Shown here: piece after piece, positions 15,650-23,499 of the stretch
How the letters are laid out: every line of letters begins with the position of its first letter
Position numbering within the stretch: position 1 is the stretch's first letter
Origin: Bacillota bacterium
GTDB lineage: Bacteria > Bacillota > UBA4882 > UBA10575
Direction of reading: 5' to 3'
NCBI GenBank assembly: GCA_012735195.1
Contig: JAAYIC010000075.1
Coordinates: 1 to 37,822 of the forward strand
Length of the DNA stretch: 37,822 nt
The notes under the pieces: generated by a model
Seen by the model: only the letters and a program-made list of their open reading frames with translations
Databases searched by the model: none
What the model was told of the DNA's origin: nothing
Translations under genes and position numbers: made by a program

Positions 15650-16391
15650 CCCCTCTGCTTCTCTGGTAAAGACCCTTAAGGGAGGTCAATTCCTTTAATT
15701 TCCGCAGGGCACTGCTGACACCACCGACAGCATCGATTATTCCCTCTTCCACCGCGTCTTTCCCCACCAGCACCGTTCCTACATCACGCACGAGATCGCC
15801 GGTTTTGAACATCAGTTCCCGCAGTCTTTCTTCGCTGATCCGTGAATGCCCGGTAATGAAGTTAATCACCCGGTCTTGCATCTTCTCCAGATACTCGTAG
15901 GTCTGGGGAACCCCGATTAACATCCCGGTGAGACGCAGCGGATGAATGGTCATTGTCGCAGTTGCGGCAATGAAAGAATAATCGGCTGCGGTGGCGATCG
16001 GCACACCAATCGAGTGTCCGCCGCCCAAAACCAATGAAACCGTGGCTTTGGAAAGGCTTTCAATCATTTCCGCAATTGCCAGCCCCGCCTCGACATCACC
16101 GCCGACGGTATTCAAAATGACCAACAAACCCTTGATATGCGGATTCTGCTCAATCGCCACCAACTGGGGGATGAGATGCTCGTATTTGGTGGTCTTGTTC
16201 TTTGCCGGCAAAAGCATATGTCCTTCAATCTGGCCGACGATCACCATACAATGGATATCCGAAGCCACCTGCGGCGGGGGACTCATCTGCCCCAGTTGTT
16301 TCAGGCTTTGTAGAGTCAGACGTTGACGCCGGACCGGTCTTTCCCCTTCCTGCTCTTCCTGTTCCTGGCGCCATCTCATCTGCAAACGCAC
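15642..16391 (-). CDS. tepA: Translocation-enhancing protein TepA (ClpP-like serine protease)
   Basis: This is a ClpP/crotonase-fold protease of the TepA (YmfB) family. In Bacillus it is implicated in degrading signal peptides or aiding protein export. I place the start at the GTG at 16391, with GGAG six bases upstream, giving 250 residues. The upstream 47 codons look spurious. After a charged N-terminal stretch come [20 protein letters not shown], the nucleophile region [16 protein letters not shown] with the likely catalytic Ser, and [13 protein letters not shown] with the likely catalytic His. The layout is typical for the family. ylzJ overlaps its 3' end. The product is probably cytoplasmic. 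Confidence 0.85.
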   Translation of the reverse strand: MRLQMRWRQEQEEQEGERPVRRQRLTLQSLKQLGQMSPPPQVASDIHCMVIVGQIEGHMLLPAKNKTTKYEHLIPQLVAIEQNPHIKGLLVILNTVGGDVEAGLAIAEMIESLSKATVSLVLGGGHSIGVPIATAADYSFIAATATMTIHPLRLTGMLIGVPQTYEYLEKMQDRVINFITGHSRISEERLRELMFKTGDLVRDVGTVLVGKDAVEEGIIDAVGGVSSALRKLKELTSLKGLYQRSRGDE

Positions 16392-16549
16392 TTTCTTCTC
16401 CGTCTTCCTTTCCGGTTTTTTGTTAGTATCGGTTATCACCGCTGAAAAAATACCGCTCCCTTCCGGCAACAAAAACCGGCCTCCGGCATATAATGGACCA
16501 GTCGGCCTGATTGCCTCAGGCTTGAAAAACAAAAGGTCTGATTCGCATC

Positions 16550-17623
16550 ATGAAGGTTCTTCTTCTCTGCGGCGGCGAAGGAACCCGTCTTCGCCCGTTT
16601 ACCCATAGCATTCCCAAGCAACTGCTTCCGGTGGTCAATAAACCCATTTTATATCATATACTCGAATGGGTGGCCCGCACCCCCCTCCGGGAAATAGTAA
16701 TAGTAACCGGTGAAAACCAAGGGGTTTTTCAGCAAACTGTCGGTGACGGAAGCAGATGGGGCCTGAAAATCTCCTATGTTTGCCAACCCCGTCCCCTCGG
16801 CCTGGCCCATGCCGTGCTGACCGCAGAAACGGCTCTGGGCAAAGCCCCGTTTCTGATGTATCTCGGTGATAATCTTCTGGAAGAATCTCCTGAAGAATAT
16901 CTTTCTGATTTTGAAAAAAAACGGTTGGACAGTTTGCTTCTCCTCCGCAAAGTACCGGACCCTGAAAACTACGGGATAGCGGAGATCAAGGGCGATCGTG
17001 TCCTTCGCGTAGTGGAAAAACCGGAAAAGCCTCCGGGCAACTTGGCCCTTTCCGGCCTTTATCTCTTTTCCCCTGCTATTTTTCAGTCAATACGGAATAT
17101 TTCCCCCTCCGCCAGGGGAGAACTGGAAATAACCGATGCCATTCAAAACCTTTTAGACCGGAAAAAAAAGGTCGAATACCGGCTCTTAACCGGCTGGTGG
17201 CTGGATACCGGCAGTCCGGACGCTCTTTTAGAGGCCAACCGCCGCCTGCTGGGAAAGGTCGCCCCCGCCTCCCTGGGCCGGATTATCAACTCCCGGGTCG
17301 ACGGTTGCCTGTACCTGGATAAAGAAAGCCTTATCGAAAACTCCAAGATTAACGGACCGGTCTATATCGGGGCCGGTTGCCGGATCAAGGATTCCACCAT
17401 CGGTCCATGGGTAACTGTGGGAGACGGCGGAACCGTCACCGGCAGTACCCTGAAAAACTCCATCCTCTTTTCCGGGGCACGGGTGGAAAATTTTGCCCTG
17501 CACCAAAGCATCATCGGCCGGCGGGCCCTGCTCACCGGCGGACACAGACCGGATCAAGCCGACGCGGCGCCTTTGCAACCCTTCTCCCGCCTGCTGCTGG
17601 GGGATGATGGGGTGGTCTCGTAA
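16550..17623 (+). CDS. Glucose-1-phosphate thymidylyltransferase-type nucleotidyltransferase, long form
   Basis: The enzyme should activate a sugar-1-phosphate with an NTP, most likely giving dTDP-glucose. The 357-residue protein opens LLLCGGEGTRLRPFTHSIPKQ, the nucleotide-binding signature with the conserved Arg and Lys. It continues with MYLGDNLLEE and VVEKPEKPPGNLALSGLYLF. The C-terminal part (about 235-330) has hexapeptide repeats of a left-handed beta helix (INGPVYIGAGCRIKDSTIGP), which marks the long form. RmlB, RmlC and RmlD partners are absent from the window, so the final sugar is open. It is the first gene of the glycan island. Its stop codon lies in a 7-bp tandem repeat. TATAAT at 16489-16494 may be its -10 element, without a clear -35. 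Confidence 0.85.
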   Translation: MKVLLLCGGEGTRLRPFTHSIPKQLLPVVNKPILYHILEWVARTPLREIVIVTGENQGVFQQTVGDGSRWGLKISYVCQPRPLGLAHAVLTAETALGKAPFLMYLGDNLLEESPEEYLSDFEKKRLDSLLLLRKVPDPENYGIAEIKGDRVLRVVEKPEKPPGNLALSGLYLFSPAIFQSIRNISPSARGELEITDAIQNLLDRKKKVEYRLLTGWWLDTGSPDALLEANRRLLGKVAPASLGRIINSRVDGCLYLDKESLIENSKINGPVYIGAGCRIKDSTIGPWVTVGDGGTVTGSTLKNSILFSGARVENFALHQSIIGRRALLTGGHRPDQADAAPLQPFSRLLLGDDGVVS

Positions 17624-17651
17624 CTCGTAGCTCGTCGCTCGTCGCTCGTGT
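17617..17651. repeat. Tandem 7-bp repeat tract (CTCGTCG family), five units
   Basis: Five consecutive units (CTCGTAA, CTCGTAG, CTCGTCG, CTCGTCG, CTCGTGT) begin inside the preceding gene and contain its TAA stop. They belong to the same family as 3322-3349. A looser relative is at 18086-18120. Confidence 0.8.
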
Positions 17652-17763
17652 TCAAGCAGGCCGTTGGAGTTAAGTGCCAAAAACCACGCCCAGGCCCGGC
17701 GCCCGGCGCCCGGCCCCAGCGCGCCAGGGTGCGCCCTCGCCGGATTGCCGGCAGACGCGGCGG

Positions 17764-17779
17764 CGCGCACGCGTGCGCG
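17764..17779. repeat. Perfect 16-base palindrome
   Basis: CGCGCACGCGTGCGCG is its own reverse complement. It is made of alternating purine and pyrimidine bases, so it could form a cruciform or Z-DNA. Its function is unknown. Confidence 0.6.
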
Positions 17780-17826
17780 AATCAGCTGCGCATGATGTCG
17801 TTGCCCGGTCCGGGCGGCGTTCGAAG

Positions 17827-18035
17827 CTGGAGGGGGCTCCAAGAAACCGGAACCAAGGAATCCGGCCGGGCTGCTAAGGCTCGGTGGGAAAGAAAACCGG
17901 GTACGTGGCTTACGGGATCCATGTCCCGGAAGCCACCGCGCCGCCTCCTGCGGCTTGCCCCGGTTTTCTTTCCCCCCTCGCCAAGCACGCCCAGGGCCGT
18001 CTTCCCAGGCTCCGGTTTCCCGGAGCCCCCTCCAG
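17827..18035. repeat. Long imperfect palindromic element (about 210 bp)
   Basis: The outermost 14 bases (17827-17840 and 18022-18035) are perfect inverted repeats. The next 14 match at about 11 positions. An inner block of 16 (17886-17901 with 17959-17974) is again perfect. The centre holds two smaller hairpins, 17905-17936 (GTGGCTT/AAGCCAC and CGGGA/TCCCG) and 17940-17954 (GCCGC/GCGGC). The whole would fold into a branched structure in single-stranded DNA or RNA. No transposase is nearby, so it could be a non-autonomous mobile element, a REP-like structure or a structured RNA. Confidence 0.75.
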
Positions 18036-18156
18036 ATACAAGAATTCCAGCCGGGACTGTGGGTCGGCCTGCCGGGCAAAATGCTCTCAGTACTCACCCA
18101 ATCGCTACTCGTGCTCGCAGAACATGGCGATCCAGAGGAAGGTGAAGTAAACCGGT

Positions 18157-18918
18157 ATGTCCACCCCGTCCTACCCCGTAGACATCATCGTCGTAAACTT
18201 CAATACCAAAAAATACCTTGCCGCTTGCCTGGAAAGCATCCGGGCGTATAGCGGCCACCCGGGCGACTACCGGGTCACCGTTGTCGACAACGCCAGCACC
18301 GACGGAAGCGCGGCCCTGATCCGCTCTATCCGTTGGGTCAAGGGCATTTTCAACAGTGTCAACCGGGGTTACGGGGCGGCTTGCAATCAAGGGATAAAAA
18401 GCGGTGCGGGGGAATATATTTTTCTTCTGAACAGCGATACCATGGTCACTCCCGGCTGGTTGCCCCCCCTCCTCCAGTTGCTGGCCCGGCCTGAGACCGC
18501 AGTAGCCGGACCGCGGCTGGTCACCCCCGACGGTTTTCTTGCCGGCGCCGGTGTGACCGGCAGCAACCTCCAGCCAATCCTGAGAGGATGGGGCGAGCCC
18601 GACGACCCGGAACGGTACAACGAAATCACCGAATGTCTCAGTATAAGCGGCGCCTGTATGGGGATTAAACGTGCACTCCTGCCGGAACTGGGATATTTCG
18701 ATGAACACTATTTCCACTACTTTGAAGAGCCCGACTACTGCTACAACGCGCGTTTTCACGGGTACAAAATCTTCTATACCCCCGAAAGCAGGGTGATTCA
18801 CCGGGTCTCCGCGAGTTGCCGGAACCCCCGCCGTTTGCAACGGTATTTCCGGGAAGGAGAGCGCTACTTTAGAAAAAAATGGCAGGGCTTTCTGGCGGAC
18901 CCGCGAGTATACGGGTAA
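18157..18918 (+). CDS. GT2-family glycosyltransferase 1
   Basis: This is a GT-A fold transferase predicted to move a sugar from a nucleotide donor to a growing glycan. The 253-residue protein starts VDIIVVNFNTKKYLAACLESI. It has VVDNASTDGS (donor binding), a metal-binding LLNSDTM, an acceptor-site GACMGIKR and a late EEPDYCYNARFHGYKIFYTP segment. This is the rhamnosyltransferase-like subgroup, but the sugar cannot be told from sequence. No membrane segment is visible, so it is likely cytoplasmic or peripheral. The ATG has only a distant GGAAGGTG. It follows the palindromic gap and lies 157 bases before the next glycosyltransferase. Confidence 0.88.
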   Translation: MSTPSYPVDIIVVNFNTKKYLAACLESIRAYSGHPGDYRVTVVDNASTDGSAALIRSIRWVKGIFNSVNRGYGAACNQGIKSGAGEYIFLLNSDTMVTPGWLPPLLQLLARPETAVAGPRLVTPDGFLAGAGVTGSNLQPILRGWGEPDDPERYNEITECLSISGACMGIKRALLPELGYFDEHYFHYFEEPDYCYNARFHGYKIFYTPESRVIHRVSASCRNPRRLQRYFREGERYFRKKWQGFLADPRVYG

Positions 18919-18980
18919 CCAACTTATCGTCTTTAGCCGCGGAGGACCGGAAAGTTTTCATCGTTACCGGGAAACAGGCT

Positions 18981-19004
18981 CCGGGGGGCAAACTCTCCCC
19001 CCGG
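18981..19004. other. GC-rich hairpin between two glycosyltransferase genes
   Basis: CCGGGGGG (18981-18988) pairs with CCCCCCGG (18997-19004) across an 8-base loop. No T-run follows, so it is not a standard terminator. The 12-base CCGGGAAACAGG just before it (18967-18978) recurs exactly at 26920-26931. Confidence 0.5.
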
Positions 19005-19075
19005 GGCATTACCGGTTCCGGCGCCTACCATCATGGTTGCCGCTTCGGACCGGTGACATAAGCGGAGGTGTAGCC

Positions 19076-19915
19076 ATGAAAAAGGGGAAAAAGACCAGCA
19101 TCATTATTGTCAATTACAACTCCCGCCCCTATCTGGAACTCTGTCTCCAGTCCCTCTTGGCCAATACCCTGTTGCCTTACGAAATCCTTATTATTGACAA
19201 CCATTCACAAGACGATTCCGCTCTCTTTCTGGATAAAATTAAAGATCCGCGGATCCAGGTATACATCAACCAATCCAACCTTGGGTACAGCAAAGCCTGT
19301 AATCAAGGGCTGGCAGAGGCGACGGGCGAGTTTTTTGTCACCATGAACCCGGATGTTGTGGTCCCGGAGGGCTGGTTGACCCGTCTCATCCACCATCTGG
19401 AGATTAACCCCCGGACTTTAATAGTCGGCCCAAAAAGCCTGGGAATCGGCGGTTCCCAGTGGGCGGGGCCGCTTTCTTTTTCTTCCCGGCTTCCTGCGGC
19501 AGACCGGAAGTTTGCCCGCCTTTATCATCGTATGTCGGAACCGGCTAAATTTCTCACCGGTTGCCTGCTCCTTTTTGACCGGCGCCTGCTCCGCCGCATT
19601 GGCTATTTTGATGAAAATCTTATCTTGGGCGGGGATGATTATGACCTCTCGCTCCGGGTCCGCCAGGCCGGCTACGAACTCCGGATCGCCAAAGACCTCT
19701 TGATCCGCCACGTTATCCATGCTTCATTCCGTAGCAGTGATCCGCAGGAAAATGAACGGCTGGCCACAGTCTCCTGGAGATATTTCTATCAAAAATGGGC
19801 GCGAGAGCTTAAGGAATACGGATGGAAAAGGCTTTTTGAAGATGAGTTCCCTGTCTTCCCCGGTGAAGAGACCTTTCGGGCCTTGCCCGTCTTTCCGGGA
19901 GGCGCCGGGCGGTGA
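19076..19915 (+). CDS. GT2-family glycosyltransferase 2
   Basis: I chose the ATG at 19076, which has GGAGGTG five bases upstream, over the open-frame start at 19037. The product is 279 residues. It carries SIIIVNYNSRPYLELCLQSL, IIDNHSQDD, NLGYSKACNQGL, the metal-binding TMNPDVVVPEGW, LTGCLLLFDRRLL and GYFDENLILGGDDYDLSLRV. This is a complete GT-A core of the same broad subgroup as the preceding enzyme. Its C-terminal 60 residues are charged and lack a membrane anchor. It overlaps the GT-D gene by four bases (GTGA), so the two are translationally coupled and probably work on the same glycan. Confidence 0.88.
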   Translation: MKKGKKTSIIIVNYNSRPYLELCLQSLLANTLLPYEILIIDNHSQDDSALFLDKIKDPRIQVYINQSNLGYSKACNQGLAEATGEFFVTMNPDVVVPEGWLTRLIHHLEINPRTLIVGPKSLGIGGSQWAGPLSFSSRLPAADRKFARLYHRMSEPAKFLTGCLLLFDRRLLRRIGYFDENLILGGDDYDLSLRVRQAGYELRIAKDLLIRHVIHASFRSSDPQENERLATVSWRYFYQKWARELKEYGWKRLFEDEFPVFPGEETFRALPVFPGGAGR

Positions 19916-20661
19916 AAAAAACCGGGTTATACAAAGGAAAGAAAATCCACCCCGTCAATCATGTGTTGGAGAAGATCCGGGCCGCACTGGCCACAGGGGG
20001 AAGTCTTTCTTTGATCCGCCTGGCCAGTGGGGAGGCGTTTACCCTTGCCCACGGCGTCCTTCTCCCGCTCAACCGGATCCCCTGGTGGGTTGAGTATGCC
20101 GGGGTAAAGTTACCCAATGAACCGGCCCGCCAGGCATTGCTCAGCGCGTTACGCACCGCCGATATTACCGGTCTCTCCACCGACTGTAAACACTGGGAAT
20201 CCGCCCCCCTGTTGGAGCAGGCCCTTTCCTATTTCCGGGTCGAACCGTACTGGTTGACCGACTCCACCATCAACTGGCATCTCCATTATTACGACCGGCT
20301 CTACCGGCTGCTCGGTAAAGAACCCACCGTTTTGGTGGGGCGGCTGGCGCCGGCCGCCGCCGGCCGCTTGCGCCGGAAAGGGGTAAACCTTGTTGACGCC
20401 GTCCCCTTGGAAGGCTTTGCTGATCTTCCCCGGGTGGAAGAGACTCTGCTTAACGGGGCGTTTTTCCGGGTGGCGCTGGTTGCCGCCGGGATCCCCGCCG
20501 CCATCCTCTGCCCCCGTCTGGCGAGGAAGACCGGTTGCATAGCAATTGACTACGGGCACGTCATCAACGACCTTTTGCACCCCGGGTTTTGTATAAAAAA
20601 CCTTGACCGGGAGAAACAACGCTGGCGGGAAAGACAAAAACCTGGGGGGGAGAGGTCCTGA
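19912..20661 (+). CDS. GT-D fold glycosyltransferase-like protein, copy A
   Basis: The 249-residue protein has the layout of the GT-D (DUF1792-related) glycosyltransferases. A short N-terminal helix is followed by SLSLIRLASGEAFTLAHG, and later PTVLVGRLAPAAA, VALVAAGIPAAILCPRLA and IDYGHVINDLL. In the family members I recall, the first motif reads R-x-G-D-G-E. Here it is RLASGE, so the Asp is Ser. A very similar copy, about 60% identical by eye, is at 22759-23499 with the same change. Related proteins are found in spore- or surface-glycosylation loci. It starts with GTG and overlaps the preceding GT2 gene by four bases. Its last 98 bases overlap the convergent CgeB-like gene. Confidence 0.75.
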   Translation: MKKTGLYKGKKIHPVNHVLEKIRAALATGGSLSLIRLASGEAFTLAHGVLLPLNRIPWWVEYAGVKLPNEPARQALLSALRTADITGLSTDCKHWESAPLLEQALSYFRVEPYWLTDSTINWHLHYYDRLYRLLGKEPTVLVGRLAPAAAGRLRRKGVNLVDAVPLEGFADLPRVEETLLNGAFFRVALVAAGIPAAILCPRLARKTGCIAIDYGHVINDLLHPGFCIKNLDREKQRWRERQKPGGERS

Positions 20662-21643
20662 TCGTTGTCTCCCAATTCTTCTCCGGAAAGCGGCGGATTT
20701 TCAGGAAAATCTCCCCCAAGCGGTGCCTGTAGGTGTGCTGCCGGTAGGCTCTTTGTTGCGCCGCTTCGCCAATCATCGTCCTCTTCACCGGCTTGGCGAG
20801 GTATTCCTGGATCTTTTCCGCCAGATCGTCCGGGTCGGCAAAACCCACCATTTCCACGCCGTCGGTGAAACATTCCCAAAGCCCGGGTCGGGTCCGGTCC
20901 ACCAGCTGAAAAGCGGCACAACCGGCGAGGGCAAAGGTCCGGTCGTTGGGGCTTTCCGCCCCTATGCCCTGGCTGTTTCCGGAAGGCGGATCCACCGGGT
21001 CCCTGTGGATATTCAGGTTGATACGGGCGCCGTTGTAGTACTTCCGGATCTCCCAGAAATCCCCGGTCACCGGGCGCACTTTATCCCTTAAGTCGGGGTG
21101 GAGCCGGCCCCAACTTTCCCAGTCACCGATAAGGATGACCTTTAATTTTTTCAAGAGCGGCGCCAGGTGATTGATAATCCTTAAGCGGTTGGGAAAACCC
21201 ATACCCACAAACAAGAGATCGCTCCAGTAGGCCGGGGGCGCTGTCACCCGCTGATGGACACGGGGGTTACAGCACCAGGGGAGATAATAAACCCGGGGAT
21301 GGTCATACTCCCGCACCGCCCGCTGTTCAGTGGTGAAAACATACTGGTAAGCCCCGACCATTCTTCCACGGTGGTAATCGATCTCATAGGGGTCCTCCAC
21401 CAACCAGAGGCCGGTGGCCACCCCGCGTTCCCCGGCATACCGCACCAACTCCGGCTTGGTATAGGTACCATGGACCACAAGCAGAAGATCGGGGTTGAAC
21501 TCCTGGATAAGACGCTTGGAAAGGTTCTGGGGCGAGGTCTGCCGGACCAGGCAGTGAAAATCCTGGCGTAAACAGGTATGGATATCATAGGCATAGCGGG
21601 CCGGAAATCCCGGTATTCCCGAGTTGACAAAGAGCACTTTCAT
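20564..21643 (-). CDS. CgeB-like glycosyltransferase, copy A
   Basis: The protein resembles CgeB (spore maturation) and related GT-B glycosyltransferases. Its N-terminal half (MKVLFVNSGIPGFPARYAYD, DLLLVVHGTYTKPELVRYAG, WLVEDPYEIDYHRG) is of DUF3880 type. The C-terminal half (LLFVGMGFPNRLRIINHLAP, YYNGARINLNIHRDP, NDRTFALAGCAAFQLVD) is of the glycosyltransferase type 1 class. The start at 21643 has GAGGAGA upstream; the open frame to 21658 is not needed. Compared with copy B, the C-terminus carries about 30 extra residues. These run antisense to the end of the convergent GT-D gene. It lies 11 bases after its GT2 partner. A role in spore or surface glycan synthesis is inferred. Confidence 0.82.
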   Translation of the reverse strand: MKVLFVNSGIPGFPARYAYDIHTCLRQDFHCLVRQTSPQNLSKRLIQEFNPDLLLVVHGTYTKPELVRYAGERGVATGLWLVEDPYEIDYHRGRMVGAYQYVFTTEQRAVREYDHPRVYYLPWCCNPRVHQRVTAPPAYWSDLLFVGMGFPNRLRIINHLAPLLKKLKVILIGDWESWGRLHPDLRDKVRPVTGDFWEIRKYYNGARINLNIHRDPVDPPSGNSQGIGAESPNDRTFALAGCAAFQLVDRTRPGLWECFTDGVEMVGFADPDDLAEKIQEYLAKPVKRTMIGEAAQQRAYRQHTYRHRLGEIFLKIRRFPEKNWETTIRTSPPQVFVFPASVVSPGQGFLYKTRGAKGR

Positions 21644-21654
21644 TTCTTCTCTCC

Positions 21655-22572
21655 TCACCCTGTACCCGCTGTTTGCTGTTTCTTTCTGCGTCCGGCAATC
21701 TTCTGCCAGCGTAAAGCCTGTATCCGGCTGACGCTTTTCTCCTCATCCTTTCCGGTACTTCTTGCCCCGCCGGCCACCTGAAACGGGGCAAACCGTCCCC
21801 GCCATTTCCGGGAAAACTTTGCAATACTCTCCCTCTCTTTCCTGTACCAAAAGGGGTCTTTATCAGAGGGGCTTTTCCCTCTCGTGTATCCCTCATGATG
21901 CACGGCCACGGCATCCCCGGCGTAGATTACCCGCCATCCTTCCTCCCAAACCCGCAGGGAAAAATCGACATCCTCCAGGGCGATGAAGAACCGCTCATCC
22001 ATTCCTCCCATACGCTCCCAGAGGCCTTTATTAACAAGCATCAAGGCGCCGGTCACCGCCAGGGCTTCGCCGCGCCTGAGCGCGGGCAGGTAATTCCCGG
22101 GCCGGAAGCGGTACTCGTGATCAAAAGTCCTCTGTGCCGGCAGGTAAATAACCCCGCCGTGTTGAATCCGGCCGTCCGGATAAAGGAGCCGGGCGCCAAC
22201 CACCCCGACCCGGGGTTTTCGTGCTTCCCTCATCATCGGGTCCAACCAGTATTTCCAGGGGAAAAAAACGTCACTGTTGACCAGGCAAAGATAATCTCCT
22301 TTACTGCCGGCGGCTCCCGTATTAACTGTGGCGGCGAATCCGGTATTCTTTTCCTTTAACAATAAACGGACGGGGTACGGCCGCAGCCGGCGCCCCAGTT
22401 TTTCCTGCAACCCCGGAGGACTCCCGTCATCAATAACGATTATTTCCCGGTTATAAAGAGCGGACGGTTCGCTCTTCAGAATTGAAACCACGCATTTTTC
22501 CACCAATTCCAGTTGATTCACGGTCGGAATAATTATACTGACTAAAGGCTGTCGCCGGTTTTCCGGTGTCAC
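21655..22572 (-). CDS. GT2-family glycosyltransferase, module A
   Basis: I chose the GTG at 22572 because GGAGGG lies exactly six bases upstream. The open frame continues to 22791, but that part is GC-rich noise facing a divergent gene. The 305-residue product starts MTPENRRQPLVSIIIPTVNQLELVEKCV. It has IVIDDGSPPGLQEKLG, NTGFAATVNTGAAGSKGDYLCLVNSD, GARLLYPDGRIQHGGVIYLP, VTGALMLVNKGLWERMGGMD and LEDVDFSLRVWEEGWRVIY, a complete GT-A core. The basic tail is RKKQQ-rich. It is about half identical to its copy at 25865-26869. It is followed by the CgeB-like gene, as in module B. Confidence 0.88.
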   Translation of the reverse strand: MTPENRRQPLVSIIIPTVNQLELVEKCVVSILKSEPSALYNREIIVIDDGSPPGLQEKLGRRLRPYPVRLLLKEKNTGFAATVNTGAAGSKGDYLCLVNSDVFFPWKYWLDPMMREARKPRVGVVGARLLYPDGRIQHGGVIYLPAQRTFDHEYRFRPGNYLPALRRGEALAVTGALMLVNKGLWERMGGMDERFFIALEDVDFSLRVWEEGWRVIYAGDAVAVHHEGYTRGKSPSDKDPFWYRKERESIAKFSRKWRGRFAPFQVAGGARSTGKDEEKSVSRIQALRWQKIAGRRKKQQTAGTG

Positions 22573-22758
22573 TTTTTTCCCTCCAGTCACCCATTCTTTT
22601 AACATTCTATGTCTCTCTCCACCCCGGGGACCAAACGGTCTACGAATTATGCCGGGGTAACTGCACAGAGGGCGCATCCGCCCGTAAAATAATATAACCC
22701 GCTGCCCGGCGCCGGTCGCCGGTCTTATTCCGTTAATATCAAATGGGGAGGAACTGCC

Positions 22759-23499
22759 GTGAAGATTAAAGAGGAAAAAATCCACTCGCACACCGATGTG
22801 CTGGCCCGCATCAGAGAGGCCCTGGTCACCGGGAGAAGCCTCTCCCTAATCCGCCTCTGCAGCGGTGAAGGTTTTACCCTGGCCCACGGCGTCCTTCTCC
22901 CGCTGAAACAGATCCCATGGTGGGTGGAGTACGCCGGGGTAAAGCTGCCCAACGAGGCGGCAAGAAGGGCATTGCTCCATGCCCTTCAAACCGCCGACAT
23001 CGTCGGTTTGGGCACCGACTATAGCAACTGGCAGTCCGCTCCGCTCCTGGACCGGGCCCTTACCTACTATAAGATCAGGCCCCGCTACATCACCAGTTCC
23101 ACTGTGAACTGGCGGCTTCATGCGCATAACCGCCTTTACAAGCTGCTCGGCAAAACCCCTACTGTGTTGGTGGGGCGCCTGGCCCCCGCGGCCGCCCCCC
23201 TCCTGAAAAAAAGAGGCGTACAGATCGTGGGCGCCGTAAGTCTTGAAGGGTTTGAGGAATTACCGGCTGTGGAAAAACGGTTGCTACGGGGGTACAAGTT
23301 CCGGGTCGCCCTGGTGGCTGCCGGGATCCCCGCGGCAATCCTCTGTCCCCGTTTGGCGGAAAAAACCGGCTGCGTGGCCATTGATTACGGGCATGTCATC
23401 AACGATCTGCTCCATCCCGGTTTCAGCGCGAAGGATCTGCCCGCTGAGAAAGAACGCTGGCGGCGCGTGCACAGGCGCAAAAAGGAGGGCCAAAAATGA
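22759..23499 (+). CDS. GT-D fold glycosyltransferase-like protein, copy B
   Basis: This 246-residue protein is the paralogue of the protein at 19912. Shared blocks include SLSLIRLCSGEGFTLAHG, LLPL-x-IPWWVEYAGVKLPNE, KTPTVLVGRLAPAAA and ALVAAGIPAAILCPRLAEKTG. As in copy A, the expected Asp of the GT-D signature is Ser (RLCSGE). Both copies also share CP-R-LA-KTGC and IDYGHVINDLLHPGF near the C-terminus. The start is a GTG at 22759 with GGGAGGAA ahead of it. It overlaps the SAF-domain dehydrogenase by four bases (ATGA), so these two are coupled. The divergent GT2 gene starts 187 bases away. Confidence 0.75.
   Translation: MKIKEEKIHSHTDVLARIREALVTGRSLSLIRLCSGEGFTLAHGVLLPLKQIPWWVEYAGVKLPNEAARRALLHALQTADIVGLGTDYSNWQSAPLLDRALTYYKIRPRYITSSTVNWRLHAHNRLYKLLGKTPTVLVGRLAPAAAPLLKKRGVQIVGAVSLEGFEELPAVEKRLLRGYKFRVALVAAGIPAAILCPRLAEKTGCVAIDYGHVINDLLHPGFSAKDLPAEKERWRRVHRRKKEGQK

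Larger units (their letters stand above)
17652..18156. other. GC-rich 0.5-kb gap without a convincing gene
   Basis: The gap holds repeat and palindrome structure instead of a gene. It contains short GGCGCCC duplications near 17697-17716, a perfect 16-base palindrome at 17764-17779 and the large imperfect palindrome at 17827-18035. Degenerate 7-bp units follow at 18086-18120. Open frames on both strands cross the palindrome, but they read the same inverted sequence and resemble no protein I know. Confidence 0.6.

Noticed and set aside
17228-18145. Long open frames on both strands through the gap after the nucleotidyltransferase gene
   Set aside because: They cross a large palindrome and read each other's inverted sequence. 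One overlaps the end of the nucleotidyltransferase gene on the opposite strand. No ribosome-binding site or family resemblance is seen.
18981-19004. Terminator between the first two glycosyltransferase genes
   Set aside because: The hairpin is strong, but no T-run follows on either strand.
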